Assembly (NCBI GenBank): GCA_023132545.1
Contig: JAGLYB010000059.1
Coordinates: forward strand, 1-5,393
Length of the DNA: 5,393 nt
Direction: 5' to 3'
Source of the DNA: Candidatus Bipolaricaulota bacterium
Lineage (GTDB): Bacteria; Bipolaricaulota; Bipolaricaulia; UBA7950; UBA9294
Position numbers and translations under genes: made by a program. The notes beneath the pieces were generated by a model that was given only the letters and a program-made list of their open reading frames with translations, was not told the origin of the DNA and did not search any database. Positions 1 to 5,393 of the stretch are shown piece by piece (positions within the stretch are counted from its first letter, which is position 1; the number at the start of each line of letters is the position of its first letter).

Positions 1-586
1 TCAGCATGATGAGGAATTCGGTGTCAATCCATACGATCGATCGAGGATCATCGACATCGGTGTCGGGCTTGGCGGTCGATTCGATCTTGTAGGCGATACG
101 AGTATGGTCGCCAATCACGACGTCCTCTTCTCCGATGAGCACGGCCTCATAATCGGCGCGGCCCTCACGATCGCCAAGATCCGAGTAGGAAAGGGCACTG
201 CCGGCAAAGCTGCCGCCACGCTGTTCCTCTGAAACAAGTTCCTTCGGCACTCCCAACATCGGCAGATAGAGCCACAACCGGGCATCCACGTCATCGTCAT
301 CGGATTCGTGTGTTAGAAAGATGGCTCCAGCTACGTCGGTCGGCTCAATGAAATAGATGAGCGAACGGTTGGGGATAGACAGCGATCCGAACAGGTTGAA
401 TCCGGTGGTTCCATCGCCGTAGACGTTGTCAAAGCGGATGATGGAGATCATGCTACCTTCGGCCAGTGCATCGGACTCGGCGTCTACCATGTCCATGATT
501 TCGTCGGCAGTCAAAGCAGCAACCGTCAATCCGAGCAGTGCTACGCTAAATAGGGTCATTCCGAATTTCGCAATATTCTTAAACAT
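1..586 (-). CDS. LolA-like outer membrane lipoprotein-sorting protein (partial, C-terminus beyond left edge)
   Basis: This is the N-terminal 195 residues of a secreted protein, cut by the window edge. Residues 1-27 form a signal peptide: a short basic start (MFKNIAK), a hydrophobic stretch, and a likely cut after LTA, giving a mature protein starting DEIMDMVD. The mature part alternates short beta strands and includes RLWLYLPML (about 103-111) and a GGSFAGSALSYSDL stretch (about 124-137). The latter matches the 'SFxGSDFSYEDL' signature I know from LolA-like proteins encoded beside RND/MMPL exporters (often annotated 'outer membrane lipoprotein-sorting protein'). The known fold is an open beta-barrel that holds a lipid or acyl chain; carrying cargo from the neighbouring exporter towards the outer membrane is inferred. 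The ATG at 586 is chosen because AAGGAGG lies 6 nt upstream, while the ATG at 591 hits a stop after 11 codons. It is the last visible gene of the operon, 47 nt after the exporter. Confidence 0.85.
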   Translation of the reverse strand, partial: MFKNIAKFGMTLFSVALLGLTVAALTADEIMDMVDAESDALAEGSMISIIRFDNVYGDGTTGFNLFGSLSIPNRSLIYFIEPTDVAGAIFLTHESDDDDVDARLWLYLPMLGVPKELVSEEQRGGSFAGSALSYSDLGDREGRADYEAVLIGEEDVVIGDHTRIAYKIESTAKPDTDVDDPRSIVWIDTEFLIML

Positions 587-592
587 TCCATG

Positions 593-599
593 CCTCCTT
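593..599 (-). promoter_or_regulatory. Strong Shine-Dalgarno site of the LolA-like gene
   Basis: AAGGAGG on the minus strand with a 6-nt spacer to the ATG at 586. It fixes the start against the nearby out-of-frame ATG at 591. It lies in the 47-nt gap after the exporter stop. I see no terminator hairpin in that gap, so the gene can be translated independently but is probably on the same transcript. Confidence 0.85.
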
Positions 600-633
600 C
601 AAAACAAGTACTCCGTCTTCGATCGTTCGTTTC

Positions 634-2928
634 TTAAGATCCGCGCTTCCACGGAACCCGCGACAAGAACTTTGGCTGCCACTGTACCAGAATCGCTGGG
701 ATAATCGAGATGGCTGACAGGGCACTAACGGCCATCGTCAAGGCAATCTGCCATCCAAAGGTTCGGATGCCCTTGAACGAAGCAACGATCAGGATGAAGA
801 ATCCCAGCGCCACAGTCAGCGCGTTGTAGGTAATGCCTCGTCCCGTCGTTTGAATCGTTTTCTGCAGTGCACGCTCGGCGTTTCGATCCTTCCGGTACTC
901 ACTGCGGAAACGGGAGATGAAATGGATGGAGTAGTCGACGCCGATTCCGACTGCGACCACCGAGACCATCAGCGTCATCATGTCGAGAGGCTGCCCAGTG
1001 TACGCCATGATTCCCATGCTAAATGTCACCGTGAGAATAAGCGGAATCGCCGCAATCAAGCCCGCAACAACAGACCCCATCAAGATCATCACCAGAATCG
1101 AGACGGCGACGATCGTCGTTGCCAGCCCGATTAGCTGGCTCTGCGTCATCTGTGTGAAGATACGACTCATCAGCGTGGTTGCGCCGATCATCCGCACGTG
1201 CATGTCCCCGCTTTCGGGGAAGTGCTCGTCCAGATACTCTTGGACGACGCCGGCAAGACGGGAAACGTTGCCTGAGGAGCCCATCTTGTACATCCCCATG
1301 ACGGTCCCGGCACTGAAATCACCAAGAGCCATGTCCCCCAAGGTTCCTCCTTGGAACGTGAACAGAAGCAGAAGCTGAGAGATCATGTTCTGCTGATCGG
1401 GGATGACGTAGAATGCTGGATCGTCGGCGTTGAATCGCTCGTTCATCTGCCTGACCAGCATGGTCAGGGAGAACGTCTTGCTGACACCGTTTTCGAGCAT
1501 GAACTCTTCGAGATCGAGCATCGCATTCAGCACTGCAGGATCCTTGATTCCATCACGGCGGCCTGTGTCGAATTCCACCATGATGTTCATGTCGCCAGAG
1601 AAGTATTCCGAGGTGAAGTTGAGCACTTGTATCGCTTCGTGCTCTTTGCCCAGAAATTCCTCATTCGATGTTTCAACTCGAAGCCTCGGAATCCCGGCAA
1701 GCATCACGCCGAAAATGATCAGTGCGACCGCCAAGACAGTTTTTCGATGTCCGATGATCACCTTTTCAAATCCGAGAAGAACTCGGGTCAACGGGCGTAG
1801 ACCTTTACTCAGGTCGCGCACCCGCGGTTTCTTGAGAAGAGACATGACTGCAGGGATTAGCACAAGCGAGAATAGCATCGCTGCAATCACGCCAATGGCT
1901 GTCACAATGCCGAAGTGGCGTTGTGGAACCATGAACGCTGTCAGAAGCGACAAGAATCCGACGGCCGTTGTTAGCGATGTCATGACGACGGGCCCCTTCA
2001 TTTCCTCCATTGTTTTGAGAATGGCTTCACGCTTGGGGCCTCCCTTAGCAATCTCTTCGTTGTATCGGTTAAGCACGTGAATAGCGTCCGCGATACCAAT
2101 TGCCAGCAGCAGGATCGGCGCGATGAATGACATCATTGTCATCGGGAATCCGAGAAAGACCATCGATCCCATGGCCACAATAACCGACAACAGGACAATG
2201 GCGATAGGAAGAAGGATTCCACGGATCGTCATGAAACTCGCAAACAGAAGGATGACCATCAACAGAATGGCCAACGGGAAGAGAAGCGCTGTATCGTTGG
2301 ACATCTCCTCTGCCATGACGGTATCAAAGTAGGCATCGCCATAGATGAACAGCGTGTCTCCATCCCCCCGATGTGTTTCGACAATGTCAACGATACCGGG
2401 AGTCAGCCCGTACTCGTCGGCGCCTACTTCAAGTTCGATGTTGATGAGTGCGGCCTGCCCGCCAGCGCTGATGACACCGCCTACGAGATTCTCGTCCTCA
2501 AAGATGCGCGTGCGGAAGATCTCCATATCCTCGGCCGTCTTGGGTGCAACTCCACCGGGTGCCACCTTGCGAACGCTGATCGCGGTCTCAGTTCCCACGA
2601 TTGTTTGGGAGTTGAGTGGCGTGGTAACGCTCTTGATTCCCGGAATCGCCTCGAACGCATCGGTCATTCGCTCGATCTTTCCCAGAGTCGTGTCATTGAA
2701 GATGCCATCCTCGTTGAACAGCATCACCATGATGCCCCACGACCTACCGTACCGGGCCTCGGCCTCATCCATGAGCACGATGATTGGATCATCCTTGTCG
2801 AGGAATTCCTTGAAGTCCGTTTCTTGGGTTAGGTGCTGGATTGGGAATGCGAATCCCACTGCCAATATAAGCGTCGCGAGAACCGTCCAGACTGGGTGAT
2901 CAACCGCAAATCGAATGAGCCTATTCAT
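634..2928 (-). CDS. RND superfamily exporter, MMPL/HAE3 type (COG1033-like)
   Basis: Inner-membrane, probably proton-driven exporter of 764 residues with the two-fold repeat of the RND family. TM1 is at about 13-30, a periplasmic loop at 31-212, and TM2-TM6 at about 214-362. The second half has TM7 at about 395-412, a loop at 413-597 and TM8-TM12 at about 600-748. The TM4 motif GIADAIHVLNRY (278-289) carries D281 and the TM10 motif GIGVDYSIHFISRF (661-674) carries D665, the expected proton-relay positions. The length and lone gene (no membrane-fusion partner alongside) fit the HAE3/MMPL branch, whose known members move lipids, hopanoids and other hydrophobic compounds; the substrate here is unknown. 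In-frame GTG 2976 and ATG 2937 exist, but ATG 2928 is preferred: it overlaps the previous gene's stop as ATGA, has GAAGGG 9 nt upstream, and gives the usual short cytoplasmic N-terminus MNRLIRFAVDHP. Confidence 0.93.
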   Translation of the reverse strand: MNRLIRFAVDHPVWTVLATLILAVGFAFPIQHLTQETDFKEFLDKDDPIIVLMDEAEARYGRSWGIMVMLFNEDGIFNDTTLGKIERMTDAFEAIPGIKSVTTPLNSQTIVGTETAISVRKVAPGGVAPKTAEDMEIFRTRIFEDENLVGGVISAGGQAALINIELEVGADEYGLTPGIVDIVETHRGDGDTLFIYGDAYFDTVMAEEMSNDTALLFPLAILLMVILLFASFMTIRGILLPIAIVLLSVIVAMGSMVFLGFPMTMMSFIAPILLLAIGIADAIHVLNRYNEEIAKGGPKREAILKTMEEMKGPVVMTSLTTAVGFLSLLTAFMVPQRHFGIVTAIGVIAAMLFSLVLIPAVMSLLKKPRVRDLSKGLRPLTRVLLGFEKVIIGHRKTVLAVALIIFGVMLAGIPRLRVETSNEEFLGKEHEAIQVLNFTSEYFSGDMNIMVEFDTGRRDGIKDPAVLNAMLDLEEFMLENGVSKTFSLTMLVRQMNERFNADDPAFYVIPDQQNMISQLLLLFTFQGGTLGDMALGDFSAGTVMGMYKMGSSGNVSRLAGVVQEYLDEHFPESGDMHVRMIGATTLMSRIFTQMTQSQLIGLATTIVAVSILVMILMGSVVAGLIAAIPLILTVTFSMGIMAYTGQPLDMMTLMVSVVAVGIGVDYSIHFISRFRSEYRKDRNAERALQKTIQTTGRGITYNALTVALGFFILIVASFKGIRTFGWQIALTMAVSALSAISIIPAILVQWQPKFLSRVPWKRGS

Positions 2929-3425
2929 TGAATCCATCCCTTCGAGACATAGACAGCCCATAGGAAGCTGGGCCACAGATCTTCGGATACATCGATTGTT
3001 TGCCCTGAGCCTGCGAACACTTGATCGACAACATTGGAAACCAACTCAACGGCACCGCGGACGAACGGCGATAAGGAGTGAAATCCGTTGCTCACAAGCC
3101 AGATGCTGACGTTTGTTTTCGTGTCCAGTCCGCGAGGCAAGATCAAGATCAGATCGAACGGATCCTGGTCCGACTCGGGAGTCTTTCCTGCCAAGGGATC
3201 CTCAAAATCCGTTTCTACATCGGCCAGCTGAACGGCAACTTCAAACAACCCCATTTGCCGTAGTGCGCCGATGGTACCGGCAACTTTCATCGTTGAGGTA
3301 AACGTCTTGGTTTCATCGACTACCAGAATGCGGATGCTCGGCGGAAGCTCTTGACCCAGTGCTATCAGACTCCATCCGAGTAGCAACCCTCCAATCAGGC
3401 ACAGTATTCCTATTCGCGTTTTCAT
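2925..3425 (-). CDS. Small secreted/periplasmic protein of unknown function
   Basis: A 166-residue protein I do not recognise. Residues 1-24 form a clear signal peptide (MKTR, then a long Leu/Ile/Gly-rich core, likely cut after IALG), so the mature protein of about 140 residues should be outside the inner membrane. There is no cysteine at the cut site, so it is not a lipoprotein. The mature part starts with a strand IRILVVDETK (31-40), followed by a helix (about 44-58), a strand FEVAVQLADV (61-70), an acidic loop and a strand FDLILILPRG (90-99). This beta-alpha-beta order suggests a small Rossmann/flavodoxin-like fold (inference). A tryptophan-rich end (WPSFLWAVYVSKGWIQ) closes it. The start at ATG 3425 has AGGA 6 nt upstream and lies 1 nt after the repressor stop. 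Its TGA overlaps the exporter ATG by 4 nt, so it is probably made in step with the exporter and may be an accessory subunit. Confidence 0.8.
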   Translation of the reverse strand: MKTRIGILCLIGGLLLGWSLIALGQELPPSIRILVVDETKTFTSTMKVAGTIGALRQMGLFEVAVQLADVETDFEDPLAGKTPESDQDPFDLILILPRGLDTKTNVSIWLVSNGFHSLSPFVRGAVELVSNVVDQVFAGSGQTIDVSEDLWPSFLWAVYVSKGWIQ

Positions 3426-3426
3426 A

Positions 3427-3945
3427 TCATTTCCTTTCCCCGGCATCCTGTGCCATTTCGGTCAAGCGTTCTTTCAGCAATTCATCCCGCCGAGCTCCCC
3501 ATCTGGAAAGCAGACCCGGCCATTCTTCCATCACGAAATCCGAAACAACCAACATTTCGATCAATCGCCGTTTCATTTCGACTGGTTCACCTTCGAGTGC
3601 AGCAAGGCCGTCCATGACAACTTCACGTTCTCTGATGATGTGACTTGCGGCCTTGGAGAGGAAGTCCTTCCATAAGTTCTCTCGCAAACGGTAGAAGTGG
3701 CGGCGTTCCCCGGGAAGGCTGACCCTTTCTACCATATTCATCCGCATGAGCAGCTGGGTCGACATGCTGATCGACCCTTTGCTCGCTTGCAGCTGCTCGG
3801 CCAACTCTTCGTGCGACAGATGGGGGGGTGTACAGATCATGAGTGCACCAATCACGCGGCCCGCCATGTGCGGAAACCCATGCTCCTCCATCAAGTCTGC
3901 CGAGTTCTCGATGAACTGGCGCAGTCGTTCATTGTCAAGATTCAT
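3427..3945 (-). CDS. GbsR/MarR-family winged-helix transcriptional regulator
   Basis: A 172-residue DNA-binding protein of the GbsR type (COG1510). An N-terminal helix (about 5-22) leads into MAGRVIGALMICTPPHLSHEELAEQL (27-52), the hallmark stretch of this family. A recognition helix follows (about 55-70, KGSISMSTQLLMRM), then a wing with VERVSLPGERRHFYRL (72-87). The C-terminal part (90-165) is helical, as expected for dimerisation. Known members repress or tune osmoprotectant and exporter genes. It is the first gene of the operon, and an inverted repeat over its promoter suggests autoregulation. A longer reading from codon 3996 is rejected, because ATG 3945 has AAGGAG 5 nt upstream and the extension would run back over the predicted transcription start. 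Its TGA is 1 nt before the next gene's ATG. The ligand is unknown; a substrate of the exporter is a natural guess. Confidence 0.92.
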   Translation of the reverse strand: MNLDNERLRQFIENSADLMEEHGFPHMAGRVIGALMICTPPHLSHEELAEQLQASKGSISMSTQLLMRMNMVERVSLPGERRHFYRLRENLWKDFLSKAASHIIREREVVMDGLAALEGEPVEMKRRLIEMLVVSDFVMEEWPGLLSRWGARRDELLKERLTEMAQDAGERK

Positions 3946-3950
3946 GGATA

Positions 3951-3956
3951 CTCCTT
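3951..3956 (-). promoter_or_regulatory. Shine-Dalgarno site of the regulator gene
   Basis: AAGGAG with a 5-nt spacer to ATG 3945. It decides the start in favour of a 172-residue protein beginning MNLDNERLRQF. Confidence 0.85.
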
Positions 3957-3971
3957 CGAACATAGGGGCGC

Positions 3972-4000
3972 AGTATACGCAGATTAATGTGTTCAATCAA
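3972..4000 (-). promoter_or_regulatory. Sigma-70-type promoter of the exporter operon
   Basis: On the minus strand a -35 box TTGATT (4000-3995) and a -10 box TATACT (3977-3972) are separated by exactly 17 bp. The expected transcription start is around 3965, giving a 5' leader of about 20 nt that holds the Shine-Dalgarno site of the regulator gene. It is the best promoter match found in the 123-bp gap between the methyltransferase stop and the operon. Boxes and spacing are seen directly; activity is inferred. Confidence 0.75.
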
Positions 4001-4007
4001 GATTGAA
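3992..4007. promoter_or_regulatory. Inverted repeat, likely operator of the GbsR-type regulator
   Basis: A perfect 16-bp palindrome with 7-bp arms, TTCAATC-AA-GATTGAA. It fully contains the -35 box of the operon promoter, so a dimer bound here would block RNA polymerase. MarR/GbsR-like dimers usually bind such 16-20 bp inverted repeats, and the only regulator gene in view is the first gene of the operon. That this regulator binds it is inference. Confidence 0.65.
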
Positions 4008-4026
4008 ACTTATGAACGGTGTGTGT

Positions 4027-4043
4027 TCTGTTCGCAGAACAGA
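4027..4043. repeat. Second inverted repeat upstream of the operon promoter
   Basis: A perfect palindrome with 7-bp arms and a 3-bp centre, TCTGTTC-GCA-GAACAGA, about 27 bp upstream of the -35 box and 26 bp after the methyltransferase stop. As RNA it would form a short hairpin on either strand, but no run of T follows in either direction, so it is not a standard intrinsic terminator. It may be a site for a second regulator. Its arms differ from those of the -35 palindrome, so the same protein is not clearly implied. Confidence 0.5.
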
Positions 4044-4068
4044 GCGAGTTAAGAATCAGATTCCAGCT

Positions 4069-4848
4069 CTATGTAACTTGTGCAAGGAATAGCATGGCCA
4101 GTAGAGGACGATCGATGGACCCGCCATGCTTGTCGATGATGGTTCGTACATCTTCGTACAGCCGCTTTTGAGACGCCTCATTCATAGTGCGGTGATCCGA
4201 GAACGTGTCTAGTAGTTTCATATATCGATCCGTGGTATAGGTCTCAAGCCAGGCGTGATCCCAAATGACGGGCTCGTGAAATAGGCCGCAGTCGCTGATG
4301 GAGCGAACCGGCCGCTCTACGCTTGCCCGAAGCGACGCAGCATCATTCCCCTCGCGCGAAGGAAAGGCGCGCTGGTAGACTCGATCAAGATCACGATAGA
4401 CAGGCCACACACACCCGGGGAACAGGTTGTAGACCACGGCCAGATGCCCTCCGCTCTTGAGCGATCGACGAATCTTCGGATATCCGATCTCTGGATCGAT
4501 CCAATGAAAGGCCTGGGCCGAAAGCACGAGGTTGAATGAAGGTTCATCTGCAATCCATTCCTCAAACGAACTATGGACCACCTGGATTTGAGGGAAAGTC
4601 GAAAGATTGCTTGCCGCAATCCGCGCTAGGTTCTCGCCTAGCTCTATAGCAACAATCTCGTAACCACGTTCGGCAAGAGGCAACGTAATCTGGCCGGTAC
4701 CACAACCAATCTCCAAGATGCGAGCGTTCGCCGGGAGTTGGGTCAACTCGATTAGCTTGTCAATCAACTCCGGTGGATACCCAGGACGTGCGATATCGTA
4801 AGCAGAAGCAGCTTGGTCGAATACAACGCGAACGCTTCGATCGAACAT
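4069..4848 (-). CDS. Class I SAM-dependent methyltransferase
   Basis: A 259-residue cytoplasmic enzyme with the Rossmann-like methyltransferase fold. The N-terminal FDQAASAYDIARPGYPPEL (10-28) is typical of this family. Motif I, LEIGCGTGQIT (45-55), forms the SAM-binding loop, and E69 at the end of strand 2 (IVAIEL) would hold the ribose hydroxyls. FEEW (95-98) and FNLVLSAQAFHWID (105-118) match the next motifs, and GGHLAVV (133-139) is a later strand. The C-terminal half (about 145-259) is a helical cap where substrate would bind, ending KHGGSIDRPLLAMLFLAQ. The methyl acceptor cannot be told from sequence. ATG 4848 is preferred over an in-frame TTG at 4956, because family similarity starts there and the extra residues look like translated non-coding DNA. 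No Shine-Dalgarno site is visible. It lies 123 bp upstream of the exporter operon, which has its own promoter, so a functional link is unproven. Confidence 0.9.
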   Translation of the reverse strand: MFDRSVRVVFDQAASAYDIARPGYPPELIDKLIELTQLPANARILEIGCGTGQITLPLAERGYEIVAIELGENLARIAASNLSTFPQIQVVHSSFEEWIADEPSFNLVLSAQAFHWIDPEIGYPKIRRSLKSGGHLAVVYNLFPGCVWPVYRDLDRVYQRAFPSREGNDAASLRASVERPVRSISDCGLFHEPVIWDHAWLETYTTDRYMKLLDTFSDHRTMNEASQKRLYEDVRTIIDKHGGSIDRPLLAMLFLAQVT

Positions 4849-4854
4849 GCTGGT

Positions 4855-4860
4855 ATTGTA
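4855..4860 (-). promoter_or_regulatory. Possible -10 box directly before the methyltransferase ATG
   Basis: TACAAT on the minus strand ends 6 nt before ATG 4848, so transcription would begin at or next to the start codon and give a leaderless mRNA. This fits the absence of a Shine-Dalgarno site. No good -35 box is seen at 16-18 bp, and the hexamer sits inside a small palindrome GGTA-CAA-TACC, so the call is tentative. Confidence 0.35.
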
Positions 4861-4928
4861 CCGATTGGCTATCGGATCATGCGGCCAGGGCAACTGAGTG
4901 TGGAAGATACTGCTATCCCTTCGCCAGC

Positions 4929-4948
4929 TAAGGGGGACACAAACCTTA
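4929..4948. repeat. Short inverted repeat around GGGGGACAC
   Basis: TAAGG and CCTTA form 5-bp arms around a 10-bp centre, next to the tandem repeat block. GGGGACA-type strings beside 'AAGAAACAG' repeats resemble the intergenic repeats found with REP-associated tyrosine transposases in many bacteria. The resemblance is from memory and not tested. No transposase gene is present in the window. Confidence 0.4.
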
Positions 4949-5036
4949 ATTCGCAAGAATCAGAGCTTTGCCCCATTTCGTAAGAAACAGAGCTTCCCAC
5001 TATTTCGTAAGAAACAGAAGCGTCACCCTATTTCAG
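4948..5036. repeat. Degenerate tandem repeat, 27-28 bp unit, about 3.3 copies
   Basis: Units start at 4948, 4975 and 5002, with a partial copy at 5030-5036. The second and third share ATTTCGTAAGAAACAGA exactly. The first has AATTCGCAAGAATCAGA in the same register. Each full unit ends in a C-rich part (TTTGCCCC, TTCCCACT, TCACCCT). The period is 27 bp twice, giving 27, 27 and 28-bp units. The decay between copies suggests an old array. It lies about 100-190 bp upstream of the methyltransferase start. The likely origin is a mobile-element-associated intergenic repeat (inference). The copies are adjacent without unique spacers, so it is not a CRISPR array. Confidence 0.75.
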
Positions 5037-5169
5037 GCTGCTCCTTGAGGAATTTGGGTATGTGTCTCCAGAGCTTTTGCTCGTCTAATACTTCCTTTCT
5101 TGGGGAACTTCAGCGGTATAGTCAGGAGAGAACTCAAATCTTGGAGTGCAGTGGCCGTTCTCTTCGAGA

Positions 5170-5393
5170 CTAGCGGGACGTATCCATGGCCTCCAGACGC
5201 CACTGATTCCGGGCGGTATTGAAGCGGATGCCAAAGTGATCGCTTCCACAACTAACTGCGTAGTAGAGGAACACAGTCTCTCCCACCCGTTTCGGGTGAA
5301 CCAAATTGGTATCGGTTACATCATATCGACGCTGCTTCCATTGGAATGACCGAAGGAGGGGGTGCGGGGCCCCGCGGCGGTAGATCACGAGCG
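5170..5393 (-). CDS. Small protein with a W/R/Y-rich beta pattern (C-terminal part, right edge)
   Basis: The frame is open from the right edge to the TAG at 5170. If the GTG at 5388 is the start, the protein has 72 residues beginning VIYRRGAPHP, but the frame runs on upstream as L-V-I-Y, so the start may lie outside. FQWKQRRYDV (15-24), LYYAVSCGSDHFGIRF (41-56) and WRLEAMD (63-69) alternate as expected for short beta strands. The F-x-W-x-x-R-x-Y-x-V pattern followed by a closing W-x-L-E recalls DUF6504-like domains. That link is from memory and weak. Reading the other strand or frames gives less protein-like sequence. Function is unknown. It ends 321 bp before the methyltransferase. Confidence 0.55.
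   Translation of the reverse strand, partial: LVIYRRGAPHPLLRSFQWKQRRYDVTDTNLVHPKRVGETVFLYYAVSCGSDHFGIRFNTARNQWRLEAMDTSR

Larger units (their letters stand above)
4849..5169. other. Non-coding gap with degenerate repeats
   Basis: A 321-bp stretch between the right-edge gene and the methyltransferase. Short open frames cross it but show neither family resemblance nor ribosome sites. It holds the tandem repeat block and the GGGGGACAC-type motif listed separately, and a weak 4-bp stem GAGC-TTTT-GCTC at 5071-5082. I see no tRNA, transposase or clear terminator. It must contain the methyltransferase promoter unless that gene is transcribed from further upstream. Confidence 0.6.

Noticed and set aside
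1430..2080. Plus-strand open frame of 216 codons inside the exporter gene
   Set aside because: It is the antisense shadow of a clear RND gene, rich in Ser/Arg/Thr/Met, with no family resemblance.
2345..2899. Plus-strand open frames of 184 and 153 codons opposite the exporter N-terminal part
   Set aside because: They are antisense to strongly conserved RND sequence, overlap each other in different frames and have low-complexity composition.
3697..4006. Plus-strand open frames opposite the regulator gene
   Set aside because: They are antisense to a well-supported GbsR-type gene and cross its promoter.
4027..4043. Intrinsic terminator for the methyltransferase
   Set aside because: The stem is only 7 bp with mixed composition, and neither strand has a T-run after it.
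4317..4619. Minus-strand 100-codon frame inside the methyltransferase
   Set aside because: It is an alternative frame of the methyltransferase, rich in Arg and Ser, without motifs.
4849..4956. N-terminal extension of the methyltransferase from TTG 4956
   Set aside because: The 36 extra residues show no family similarity, start inside the repeat region and have no ribosome site.
4948..5036. CRISPR array
   Set aside because: The units are directly adjacent, diverged and only about three in number, with no unique spacers and no cas genes.
5033..5251. Minus-strand 72-codon frame overlapping the edge gene
   Set aside because: It overlaps the more protein-like frame ending at 5170 and runs into the non-coding gap, with no ribosome site or recognised motif.
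5364..5375. Perfect 12-bp palindrome GCGGGGCCCCGC
   Set aside because: It lies within the edge gene's coding frame (Arg-Gly-Ala-Pro codons), has no loop or T-run, and is explained by GC-rich codons.

Overview
The window is a compact bacterial stretch of medium GC in which every supported gene lies on the minus strand. An exporter paired with a LolA-like envelope protein that has its own signal peptide suggests a diderm (Gram-negative type) bacterium. The phylum cannot be read from the sequence. Shine-Dalgarno sites are of the usual AAGGAGG kind, and one promoter is close to the sigma-70 consensus.

The main unit is a four-gene operon read from right to left from a promoter at about 3972-4000. 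Its genes are a GbsR/MarR-type repressor (3945-3427), a small secreted protein of unknown function (3425-2925), a 12-helix RND/MMPL exporter of the HAE3/COG1033 type (2928-634), and the start of an outer-membrane-lipoprotein-sorting-like protein (586 to beyond the left edge). The gaps are 1 nt, a 4-nt ATGA overlap and 47 nt, so this looks like one transcript with partial translational coupling. A perfect inverted repeat (TTCAATC-AA-GATTGAA) covers the -35 box, which suggests that the repressor controls its own operon. The likely theme is regulated export of a lipid or other hydrophobic compound from the inner membrane, with the LolA-like protein taking the cargo on through the periplasm. The small secreted protein is the undescribed part.

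Upstream is a separate gene for a class I SAM-dependent methyltransferase (4848-4069). It has no visible Shine-Dalgarno site and has a TACAAT hexamer 6 nt before its ATG, so it may be leaderless. Behind it, 4849-5169 is non-coding and holds a degenerate array of 27-28 bp tandem repeats flanked by a GGGGGACAC-type motif, which looks like the remains of a mobile-element-associated repeat.

At the right edge is the 3' end of a small gene (5170-5393) with a W/R/Y pattern reminiscent of short beta-rich domains such as DUF6504. No rRNA, tRNA, CRISPR array or intact transposase gene was seen.
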